NCBI GenBank assembly: GCA_020746995.1
Contig: JAGPXD010000007.1
Location: 2,221,535 to 2,285,534 of the forward strand
Reading direction: 5' to 3'
Source of the DNA: Plectosphaerella cucumerina
Lineage: Eukaryota > Ascomycota > Sordariomycetes > Glomerellales > Plectosphaerellaceae
Length of the DNA: 64,000 nt
The first letter of the stretch is position 1. The number at the start of each line of letters is the position of its first letter. The position numbers and the translations under genes are program-made. This document shows, piece after piece, positions 49,069 to 60,302 of the stretch. The notes below the pieces were generated by a model. The model worked only from the letters and a program-made list of their open reading frames with translations, made no database searches and was not told the origin of the DNA.

Positions 49069-51560
49069 AATATAGTTAGGGTATTTACTAAACTCTTATA
49101 CCTAGCCTTTATACTACTTACCCTACTAAGCTTCCTACTAATATCGTTTAGTATAATAACCTAAATACTACTACTCCTACTAGAGTAATATATAAACTGG
49201 AGTTATATAACTTATAGTAGGTACTACTCCGTTAGTACTTCCTAATCCTAGGAAAACTCCGTAATACCCCTAATACCCTTAGAGGTACTCCATTTGAAAT
49301 ACCTATAGAGTAAACTAGTAAGTTATCGGATACTATAATAAAGTTAGTTAAGTATCCTAAAGAGGAGTAGTTACTAGTAGATAAACCTTTTTAGTTTAGA
49401 ACTATATAAATTAGTACTTAGATATAGGAGATTTAATAGTTAGATATAGGAAGTTAGGGAACTAGGTTAGTATTCCTATACTTAGAGAAAACTATTATCT
49501 CTTAACTCTTTTTAATATTTATTAAGGTTAGACTCTTTACTATAGAGGTTTTAACTAATTAATTTTAAATTATAAAAGGTTTTAGTAGTTTATAAATTAA
49601 AAAGTTACCCTCTCCTTTATCCCTAGAGTAGGTTATCCCCTAAAATAGTATAAAACTCCTATAACTACTACTTTACCTAAAATAACTAAAAACCGAAAAG
49701 TCTAAGGATAATTAGGGCTAAATAGGTATCTAATCTAAGATATAACTACTAGATTACTTATAGAAATTATAATTATAGTTATTATCTCTTTAAAATCCTA
49801 AAATCTAAACTTAAATTATAATAAGGGTAAAGTTTAATTAAGTTTTTCCGTAACTATAGGGAAGGTTTTCCCTAAATCTAAAGTTAAATAGTTATCCGAG
49901 ATAGGTTCCTAAAGCCTATCGGGAGCCTTTATATATTTCCTTAATCGGGTATTATAAAAGTCCTTTTAAGGTATACTCCGTTAATTATCTCGAGTTTAAA
50001 TATATAGTATATTTTATTTATTATAACCCTATATAGACTAAGTCATTTAGGCTAGAGTTTAGTTATAGTATTTATATTATTAAAGCTAACTCTATCCGAG
50101 ATAAAGATAAAGTCTCCGACTAAAATTACTTTATACTTAACTTTAAACTTCCTAGCCTTATAAGTATTATAGTAATTAGTAACTCTAGCCCGTCTCTTTA
50201 TAATTAGGGTTATAGTATACTTATAGTCCTCCTTAAAGTTTATAAATAACCTTAATTATATATCTAGGAGTTATTTATCGGTAAAGTCTTTATCCTAATC
50301 GAGGATCCTCTAGGTTAGTCTTTTATCTTAAGTTATATTCTAGGAGTAACTCTATATAGTAACTTAAAGGGAGATTTACCTAATAGTCCTCTCGGTAAAA
50401 TATAATCTATATAATAAACTACTAGGAGGAGAGACTTAATATCTTTCTTCCTAGCCTAATACTAAACTAAGAGAGCCTTTATAATAAAAATATAACTAAC
50501 CTCTAAAAGTCTATTAGCCTTTAAGTAATAAAAAGATATAACCTTTTCTTTAAACCTAGTATTTTAATATAAGCCGAAATATCCTTTATATTCTTACTAC
50601 CTCTATTAATAATAAAGAGGTAGAAAATACTATATCTATAGATAATATCTTTATATAGGAATTTAGTAACCGACCTAGAGTTAGCTTTAGAGAGGTAGTA
50701 AGTTTTAATCTATCCCGTTAGAGTATACCTAGCTTTAATAATATACTATACTTTAAGTTTTTAGATATTAAAGTAGACTTTAGTAAAGGGTATAGGATTT
50801 AAGGAGGTATACTTAAGAGGAACCTCCTTTTTATATTTCTACTTTTAGTACTTATAAGTCCGGATAACCTCTATAACTTAGTAGTATATTCCGGGCTACT
50901 AGTAACTAAGGGAGAGGAAGTTATATACTATATCTTATCCTCGATAGGCTAGTTAGTTATAGGCTTCCCTAATTAAGGCTAACCTATAGCTAGGATTATC
51001 GGTAACCTTCTAGGGCTAAGGCTTAATAGATATAGGTTTCCTCTAAAGAGTTCTATATTTATAAAAGTAATAGTTAAGTATAAACTTATAGAGGTAAAAG
51101 TATTATTTTAATATTAATCCTATTAGTATATAGCTACTAACTAAAAAGTAGGTTACTCCCCGGTACTATATCGACTAGTCTTAGGAAGGGTTAAGGTAAT
51201 CCTTAGATATCTTAGGGTTATCCTAATTATAGTTAGTATCGTTAGCGATATTAGATATAAAGATCTAGGTATCTACGTAGTTATCTAAATTACCCTTAAT
51301 ATCTATGTCTAGTTAGTCCGAGGGGCTTTTAGGCTTACGGGAGAGGCTATTAGTAACTAAATTCTTTATACCTATAATATATTTAACCTTAAAGTTAAAT
51401 AGGTAAAACTATATAATCTAGTATTAAATAAAAACTCCTAGGAGATTACTTATTACTCTATTAAGTTAAGTAATAAAGACTTATATATTAGTCTCTAAGA
51501 TAAAGTAAACTCCGAAAAGGTAATTTTTATAATACTAAATAGTTTTTAGAGTACTATAGA
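49069..51560 (-). pseudogene. Gypsy E pol relic, downstream part (RNase H end and integrase)
   Basis: Minus strand. YLFGVYFILETN (about 51,470-51,520) and FNFKVKYIIGIKNLVTNSLS (about 51,330-51,400) are the RNase H C-terminal half. An integrase C-terminal region of the type YKARKFKVKYKVILVGDF lies at about 50,050-50,220. RNase H is interrupted at 51,560 by gypsy B copy 2 and continues at 58,572. TAG/TAA replace several Trp/Gln codons. The 3' end toward 49,069 was not delimited. Confidence 0.72.
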
Positions 51561-52051
51561 TATTACGACCCAGGTATAATCTTCTAAAGATATATAGTCT
51601 GGAGAGGCGGTGGTGTATACTAGTAGTGTGTGCTGGGTAACTGAGGAGTAATGTGTCGTAGCTGTCGTCGTCGTTATACTTATCGTGATATCGTAAAGCG
51701 TTACGCTTCTTTACTATAGGCTAAGGAGGTTTCTAATAAAGACTTAAATTAATTACTATCGTAAACTATCTAGAGGTATAAGCCTGGCTAGTACCTCGCT
51801 ATATACTTATAGTTCGACCTATCTAATTACCCTAATTATTCCGGGTCCCGTAGTAATCGTAGTAATTACTACGTCCTACTTACCGTAATTACCAGCCTTA
51901 GCGGAGTAATCATAGTAATCACAACCCAAGCTAGTCCGTACGTCTTTATCGTTACTACGATAAGTCTTAGCCTTATATAATCTTCCCTGACTAGTCGCCT
52001 AATAGCCGTATAGATAGCCTTATTTCCAGGGTACGCTGTCTAGGCGTTATA
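51561..52051 (-). repeat. Gypsy B copy 2 left LTR
   Basis: 491 bp, TATTACGACC to GGCGTTATA. The polypurine tract lies immediately to its right. Confidence 0.9.
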
Positions 52052-54839
52052 AGATTCCCCTCCTTATAGTCGATATCCCAGCGACCTATAAGTAGTAAGT
52101 CCCCTAGCTATACAGCTTATTCGTTCCTACGTTCCTTAGTTAATATAATATCTAGCCGGGCCTCGAAATCGAAATTAAAAGCGTTATCTACTAATCGTTG
52201 TAACACTTAGGTCCTCCTAATTAATATATTCGGGTTCGAAATAATACCGTACTCTTTCTATACTAAGCGTAGTATATACTATATAATAGTATCGGGGGTT
52301 TCGTACTACCGCGAGTATACTCGCCGTAGTTGTAGTTACGATAGCTCGGGGATCTCGGTCGCGGTTAGTAGGTAGCTCTTTCTTTCTTAGTATTTTACGG
52401 GGTAAGGTACTAACGTATATATAGTTTCTCGGATTGTAAACGAAATATCGTGTATTTAAGAGAGTAAAAAAGCGGCGGAGTAAAAGCTACTTAACGCTAA
52501 ATAAGCGATAGATCGAGTATAGGCCGAAATAAGTAAGGCGGTAGCTTGTCTAATCCGCTTATAAAGTCAGAAAGACTCGTTATAGTCTCGGGGTATAGAT
52601 ATAACTTGTCGGAACGCTCCCTCCTTAGACGATCTAGACGAGGAGGAGTGGTAAGAGTCCGAGGCGGCTAACGACGTAATATCCTTAGGTAGTTTCGGCG
52701 TAGTAGATTAGTCGGCCGTAGACCTTCTTAGTTCTGGAACTAGTAGAGTCGAAGCTAGGAGTTCTTAAGGTAGTCCCGTAGTTCCCACGTATTCTCTTTA
52801 TATCCGTATCCTTCCTATTTAACTAGGAATTTATCTTATCCGTCCTAGTTTATCCGGTAGTCGAGGATTCGCTCGACTACGTATTCCTCGGTGTCGTCTG
52901 CTTCGAGGTCGTCCTCGAGCGGTACGTTATCTAGTATAGCTTCGAGTAGTACGATATAGAAGACCGGGTAGATCTTTATATTCTCGGGTAAGGAAAGTCG
53001 AAAATTAGTATCCGAGATTTTCTACTAAATTCGAAAGGGTCCGATTTTTTTAAAATCTAACTTACTATTAGGGTGTATAGTTTTAATATTTTTACGGATA
53101 AAGTAGACTTTATCCCCCTCCTTAAAGGATAGTCCCTTTATCCTTAACTAGTTAGCGTATTTAGTTATTCTAATACATACTAGTTAAAGGTCTTAACGTA
53201 GTACGTTATAAATATCCCTAATATCCTAGGCTAGTTTATTAGCCTTAGGAGTTTTCAAAGCTTCCCGGGGTTCTCTATATATTATAGGGTTAAATCCGTA
53301 GTTAGCGTAGAAAGGTAAGACCTTAGTTAACTCGCTGGGTACACTATTATAGGCGAACTATACTATTAGAAGGAGTATTACCCAGTTGTCCTGTCGCTCG
53401 TTAACGTAGTAGCGAAGGTACTATTCGAGGGTCTAGTTAGTCCTTTCTGTTTATCCGTCTAACTATAGATAGAATATAGTTAAGAGGTAATAGTCGGGTC
53501 TAAGTTACTTTATAAGTCCTTTCCAAAAGTAGCTTATAAATAGCTTATCGCGATCGGAAATAAGTTCCTTAGGTATACTATACTATACGGCGACGTTACG
53601 TAGGAAGACGTATACAAGGTCTTCCGTAGTCCCTGTTTTAAGGTATAATAGAAAATAGGAAAACTTAGTAAAACGATCGATAATAACTAGGATAGTATCA
53701 TACTACCGTCCTGAGACTAGTTCCTTAGACTTAGGTAAGTCCGTAATAAAATCCAAAGAGATAAATATCTATAGTCCTTCTACTACGGGTAGAGGCCTAA
53801 ACTCTCCGTAGGGTTTATATCTAGCAGCCTTACTCTTATAGTAGAGGTCGTAGATCTTAAGTACTTCCTATACTTAAAGGCGTATAATATTCCCGTCGTA
53901 GTATTATCGGATATACTATTAGGTTTTCCAGACTCCTTAATACCTATAGGCTAGAGTACTATAGATACGTATAATAAGTTCTTAAGTAGTCTCCTTATAA
54001 GTAACGAGGACCTCTAAGACTCGTTCGTTAGGTATAAGATCGCCTTATAAATTAATCGAGAGAATCGTATTATAGTCGGGGACTTTAGTACTTACTAAGT
54101 CGCTACGTCGACTTAAAGCGTCCGCTCGACTGTTCTCGGATCCTTTACAGTATAAGATAGTAAAGTTAAATTCCGAGAGGAACTTAGCCTATCTAATCTA
54201 TCGTTTATTTAACTCCTTCGTAGTCGTAAAGTTAACAAGGTTCTTATAGTCTGTCAGAACCTTAACCGGGTATATAGTACCTAAGAGGTATAACTTCTAT
54301 TCCTTAAAGGCTTCGATAATAGCTATTAGTTCTTTATTATAGATCTAATAATTAAGTTCTACTCTATAAAGCTTCTATAAATAGAAAGCAACGGGGTAGA
54401 GTCGTCCTTTATTATCTCTCTATCCCAGCTATCCTCTAAGGGTATAGTCGGAAGCGTCGGTTTCGACTTTAAATAGTAGCTTAGGGTCGGGAATCTTAAG
54501 GATCGGTTTGCTTAAGATACGGTTCTTAATACTCTAAAAGGCTTATTCTTCGGTATCCTACTAGCGGAACGGCTAGTCTTTCTTTATAAAGTCTGTAAGA
54601 GGTCGGGAGATATTACTATACCCTTCTATAAATCGTCGGTAGAAGTTAATAAATCCCAGAAATCCTCTAACGTTAGTAACAGTAGTTAGTATCGGCTAGT
54701 TCCTGACTGTCTTAATCTTCTTAGGGTCTATACGGATTTCCCCTAGTCGGATGTTATATCCAAGGAAGTCCACGTCCTGAGTATAAAACTTACTCTTCTC
54801 GGGTTCGACAAGTAGTTTAGCGTCTATCAGCCGTTTTAA

Positions 54840-55140
54840 GACCTAGTAAACGTACTTTCGATATTCCTCGAGGGTTCTTAAAAAGATAAGGATATCGTCG
54901 AGGTATACTACTATAAAGATATCTAGGAAGTCGCGAAGGACTTTATTAATTATCGTTTAGAATATAGCCGGAGTATTCGTAAGCCCGAAGGGTATTACTA
55001 AATACTCGAAGTATCCTCGGTAAGTACGGAAAGCCGTTTTCTACTCCTCTCCTTCCTTTATACGGATTAAGTTATACACTCCTTTAAGGTTAATAACCGT
55101 AAACTATTACACTCTAACTAATAAATCCCGAAGCTTAGCG
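54840..55140 (-). pseudogene. Gypsy B copy 2 reverse transcriptase core
   Basis: One minus-strand frame gives GVYNLIRIKEGEE (about 55,040-55,080), then FEYLVIPFGLTNTPAIF and VVYLDDILIF, the fingers/palm signature of Ty3/gypsy RT. Stops fall at expected Trp and Gln codons (for example after KEGEE). The catalytic Asp pair is still encoded here, unlike in copy 1. Confidence 0.85.
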
Positions 55141-57099
55141 ATAAGTAGTAAGGGGTAGTAGTTCTTAATCGTAATATCGTTAAGTTATCGGTAGTTAACG
55201 TATAATCGTAGTTTCCCGTTCTTTTTAGGAACGAAAAGGATCGGGTATCCGGCTGGCGATTTAGATAGTCGGATATATCCTTTCCGTAGGTTCTCTTCCA
55301 GATACTCGTCGAGTATAGCCTACTACTTCTTATTAAGCTAGTAGATCTTATAGAACCTCGGTTATATCCCTTCCTTAAGTACAATCTCGTAGTCGTAATA
55401 GCTATATAAGGGGAGGCCTATCTCGAGTTCCTCCTCGAATAGGGTCGAATACTTCCGGTACTTAGTCGGAATATATTTAATTCGTTCCTCGAGAGCCTTA
55501 CGTCGTTTATTATAACTAAAGTCTCGGCTATTATATTTATCAAGCTCTTTCTAAAGCTATATAAGATATCTCGTAGTCTTCGTATAAGACTATACCGGAG
55601 CTATATCTCTCTATTAGATCTAGCCAGGATTCCAATTCACTTAGGGATTCCACTTTCTTAACTATAGGATACCTAGGATAATATCCTAATCTCCGATTTC
55701 CGTAATATCAAACACGGTTAGCGTTATACACCCTTAGATACGGATCTCGAGGTACACAGTCTCTTAATTAATACTTCCTTAGTTATACTATACAAGCCCG
55801 CTTTCTACGGATCTTAGTTAGTAAGGGTGTCTCTTACGGTTCGTTATAAGTCTAAGTCGCTATTAAAGTCGTAGCGATATATAGTTCCCCTATACTCCGC
55901 TATCTAGGAGCGCTGTATACTTATACCCTCGCAGGGTAACTCTTAGTATAAGATAGTCAGAGTCGCCTTCGTTATATACCGTGTTACACAGGGTCTTAAC
56001 AGATTCTATTCGCGCCTACTCTTACCCTTTCCGGAGCAGCGCAACTCTTTTCCCGAGTTATTATAGTATAATCGTTAGATTAGGGCGGTTAATAATCCTA
56101 ACTTTCGCCTACGTACACCGCCTAACGTAACTAAGCCCGTTCCTTAGGTCAACTAACCCGTAGTTAGCAGGCTAGTAACAAGGTCGCGTCCGATATATAG
56201 TATTTCTAGGGTTATAGGTTATTTCCCTAAGGTATATCCTTACCTTAATATCGTACCTCGGATACAGTTAAGTTAACATTCTAGTCGCTTAATCCGGTGT
56301 TTATAGCTTTCTCTGTTATCGATATCGTTATACTAGAGGGCCTACACGGCGAGTAGAGCCGGGCTAGGTTCTTACTATATAAGCCTCTATTCGCGGACTT
56401 TCTTTACGGTATATACCCTGTATACGTCGATAGGGTAGTCGTACTAAGTAGTTTCGCGACTAAGGTATAACACGGGGTACTCTAGTAATAGTATAAAGAT
56501 AATAGTTCTTTTCCCAGGTAGGCGGATAGTAGGTACCCAATAGGGTAGCTCCTCGTTAGTATAGACGTATTTAATAGCGTCGTCGTTAGGTCGCCTAGGG
56601 TAGAAGTTATAACTAAGCTTCTGTACGTAGTGTATAGGGTAATCGTTGTAGATATATTAGGCCTAAAATATAGTATCGTGGTCGGGGCTGCTAGGGGGTA
56701 GGCGATTATTATCGTCTTCCCTGGGACTAAAAGTATAGGTTATATAGGGTACTTTACTAGTATCTCGAGTATTATACCCGAAGAAATCAACGGCTTCGTT
56801 TTCCTCGAGGTCTCCGTATCCTTCTAGCCGGATAGTAAGTTATTAGTCTTACGGCTAGGTATCAGGGATTAATTCTTCGTCCTCGGAGGTCGTGGGTTCC
56901 TGTGTTATTTCGCTTTCTTCTTCTTTACTAGGGTCGATAACTTCGACCTAGTAGTTCTATCGGACTACCCTTTCTTAGGTAGATATCGAGCTTCACTCTA
57001 GGATTACAAGAGTCCGGATCGCGGTTTAGGGCTTCTCGTTATACCAAGTAGTATTAAGTTATCGAGGTCCTTCGATATACTTAGGTTATCGATATTCGC

Positions 57100-58010
57100 G
57101 CGCGAAGTAGCCTGTTTTGTAATAGTTAAAGTATTTAATATCCTTCTTATCTTTCTTTCCTTTCTATAACACGTCGAGCTCTATAAGGCCGGCGTACGTA
57201 GTCCCCCTATAGGCGGTAGTTATACGGCGCTTATTACGATAGTTAGACGGGTGTTAATACTTACGGCTTATATTAGCACGTAGAGGTCTACTAAAGTATC
57301 CGGACTAATATCCGTGTTTCTCCTATTTACGTTTATATAAGCGGTTATCGATTTTAACGGCTTTAGCGATATAGTTACTAAACTTAGCAGGTCGGTCTAG
57401 CTTAGAAAGCTTATCCTTTACTTCGTCTTTAAGTCCGTTATAGAAAACAGCTATTAAGGGTTTATCGTCCTATCCTAAACGGGAGGTAATCTACCGGAAT
57501 TTAGCGACGTAGTTAGCGGCGGATCCTCGCTACTTAAAGTTTCGGAGTTACTATTCGGCGGTATATTCCTTATCGGGGTCCCCGAAGGTAGCCCTAAGGT
57601 ATTTCTTAAACGCCTTAAAGTTACTAAAGATTTTAGCGGTAAGGGCTTCGTACTTCTCTAGATTGTAGGTATAGTCTAGGTAGTCGTACTAGATAGGTTC
57701 GAACCAGGCGAGAGTATCGCCCCTAAGGAACGCGGCGGCGCTAAAGACCTTATCGACTTCCTACTAGAGGTCGCGGGTATAGAAGACCTGGAAAGCCTTC
57801 AGGTATATAAGGAAGCCGGGGAGCTCCTCCTTCTTTCCGTCGAAGGTAGGAGGTTCAGGGTAGTAGAGGCGTAGCCCTCCGGTAGCCCTGTTAGTAAGTT
57901 ACTCCTTTATCTTACTATTTTCCTACTAAAGCTAGGTAATTATAGCAAGGACCTAGTCTATACTAGCGGCGGGAGCCCTAATAACAGAACCAGATTCGCG
58001 TATAGCGGGA
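57100..58010 (-). pseudogene. Gypsy B copy 2 gag relic
   Basis: The minus-strand frame matches a Retrotrans_gag-type capsid: PPTFDGKKEELPGFL near the N-terminus, RGDTLAWFEPI, FSNFKAFKKYLRATFGD, LRNFK, NYVAKFR and IAVFYNGLKDEVKDKL, ending in a degraded CCHC zinc knuckle. This protein would form the particle that packages element RNA. Tryptophan positions now read TAG. Confidence 0.82.
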
Positions 58011-58076
58011 GCTATAATAGCTACGTAAGTATTACTCGGTAGTTATAGAGAATATACTAAATAAGAGTAATCAAAG

Positions 58077-58566
58077 TATTACGACCTAGGTATAATCTTC
58101 TAAAGATATATAGTCTAGAGAGGCAGTAGTATATACTAGTAGTATATACTAAGCAACTAAAGAGTAATATATCGCAGCTATCGTCGTCGTCGTACTTATC
58201 GTAATATCGTAAAGCGTTACACTTCTTCACTATAGGCCAAAGAGGTTTCTAATAAAGACTTAAATTAATTACTATCGTAAGCTTCCAGAGGTACAAGCCT
58301 GGCTAGTACCTTACTATATACTTATAGTTCGACCTGTCTAATCACCCTAATTATTCCGGGTCCCGTAGTAATCGCAGTAATCACTACGTCCTACTCACCG
58401 TAATCACCAGCCTTAGCGGAGTAATCACAGTAATTACAACCCAAACTAGTCCGTATATCTTTATCGTTACTACGATAAGTCTTAGCCTTATATAATCTTC
58501 CCTAACTAGTCGCCTGATAGCCGCGTAGATAGCCTTGTTTCCAGGGTACGCCGTCTGGGCGTTACA
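58077..58566 (-). repeat. Gypsy B copy 2 right LTR
   Basis: 490 bp, TATTACGACC to GGCGTTACA. Its CA end is preserved and it is followed by the duplication ATAGA. Confidence 0.9.
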
Positions 58567-58571
58567 ATAGA

Positions 58572-60302
58572 GTTCTATCTTACTAGAGTTATAATCTTTC
58601 TCCGTACCTTTCTAGGTACTACTCTTAAAACGGGTAACTTTATACTTACTATCGATTTACTATCGAGATATTATCCTAGGATTACTCCCTAACTAGTAAT
58701 ACTAGTATTAATATAGAGGTAGATTAGACTTAATCCGTCCCTATATAATAGACTAATTAGAATAAGAGCCGTCGTAAGTCTCTCCTTAAAAGTATCTATC
58801 GCCTTCTACTAATTAGGTCCCTAATTAAACTTAATATTTTTTCGTAAAAATAGTATTAATAGTTTAGTAATTTAGGTATATACCTTTAAACCTAAATCCT
58901 ATAGAAGATATAAATCCTTAGGAATACTTAAACCTCCGTAAGGTTATAGTAATCTTATTACTCCTTAATCTTAATAATCTTCACTTCTTTAGGGGACTTA
59001 CCCTAAGTATTATAGATATACCTAATAAGTATTACTAAGACTTAATACTACTAGGACTTAACTCCCGAGATAGTATAACTAAATAATTTAATATTAAAGA
59101 GAATTTTATTAATATTTCTAATATACTTATAGATATATTAACGGATACTAGGCTTAATCTTAGTACCCTTATAGTCTATAGTAAGTCCCTTAATAGTAAT
59201 ATCGTTAATAAAGGCTTAGTAATAGTATAGTATAAGGTTATAGAGGATCCTAGTAATAACCCTTATAAACTATATAACTAAGTTTATAACTCCCTAGGGG
59301 AGAGTATATATCCTTAAGAGACTAATTTCCGTACCGAATATTATAAAATCTCTACTTATAGGATCTAAGCCGACCTAGTTATATCCTAAAAAGAAATCTA
59401 ATAGAGAGATAACCTTATATATAGTAAAGTCTTCCGAGAATTTATTTACTCCTAGGGGAATAAAACTATCGTAAATAGTTACTATATTAACCTTTATAGC
59501 TAAGTTAATAAACTTTATCTTCCTATCTTTTTTATAAACTAAAAACTAAGGGTTCCTATAGGCCTTATAGCCTTCCTCTAGGATCCCCTTTCTAAGATAG
59601 TCCTTAATTATAGTAATAACTTTAGACCGGAGAGTTTTAGGGATTAGGATCTACCTCTCCTACTAGGCTTTATACGGAATTATCTTAATCTTCTAGTCTA
59701 GTATAACTATCGGATTAACCTTACTATATTCGGAGAACTCCTAAGTAAGGGCTTTCTCTTAATTATATAGTATAAAATATAGTAGTTCCTTTTCTTGGGG
59801 CTAGAGATAAAGTAAAGTCGCCTTAATTACTACTTACCTCTTATTTATTAACCGGCTCCTAGCCTCTAGGTTTATATATCTTAGTATAATTAGGCCTAAG
59901 ACTTCTTTAGGAAATAGTTATATTTTATCTTTAAGAGTTTCGACTTTCTTTTACTTTTATAACGGATTACCTTCCGAGATAGATCTATCTAAGGGGTAGT
60001 TATCTATAGGATTAATTTTATTTATAACTTATTTATATAAAGTAAAGATATCTAGGTATATATACTTCTTCCTCTTATAGACTTTCTTAAAGTTCTTTAG
60101 GTCCTAACTAAAATAAATAGTTTAAAACCTTACTTACTTAAAGTTATATTCCGTTCTCTAGAGAGTAATAAAACCTATTAGTTAAGATTTCTTAATAGTA
60201 ACCGACGGGTATAAAAAATCTCTTAGTTTCTTTTTTTATATATTAAGTTTTCTTAGGTATTAGTAATATAGATAGCCTTTAGGGTAGTATCTTATTACTT
60301 TT
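58572..60302 (-). pseudogene. Gypsy E pol relic, upstream part (RT and start of RNase H)
   Basis: Minus strand. SLLDFFLGYN and the mutated catalytic box AFINDITIKG (about 59,190-59,215, for AFIDDI) mark a Ty3/gypsy RT of the type that uses FIDD instead of YLDD. DYLRKGILEEGYKAYRNP and FLVYKKDRKINLA precede it (about 59,510-59,620). RNase H begins below 58,700 (KYKVTRFKSST) and runs to the ATAGA junction with gypsy B copy 2, after which the frame continues at 51,560. The upstream end is interrupted by the MULE at 60303. Confidence 0.78.

Larger units (their letters stand above)
51561..58566 (-). mobile_element. Ty3/gypsy retrotransposon B, copy 2 (full length, less mutated)
   Basis: A 7006-bp element with LTRs at 51561-52051 and 58077-58566 and the exact target-site duplication ATAGA (51556-51560 and 58567-58571). 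Minus-sense: the polypurine tract abuts the left LTR. Gag lies at about 57,100-58,010, with PPTFDGKKEELPGFL and NYVAKFR. A zinc-knuckle relic has Cys codons changed (reads YFNYYKTGYFARE for the CCHC box). RT lies at about 54,850-55,130, with FEYLVIPFGLTNTPAIF and YLDDILIF (about 54,884-54,907). RNase H and integrase follow toward lower coordinates. It keeps many CpG sites that copy 1 has lost. It is inserted inside the RNase H of gypsy E. Confidence 0.92.

Noticed and set aside
55118..55384. An 88-codon minus-strand open frame inside gypsy B copy 2
   Set aside because: It is out of frame with the reverse transcriptase of the same strand; the RT frame carries the conserved motifs.
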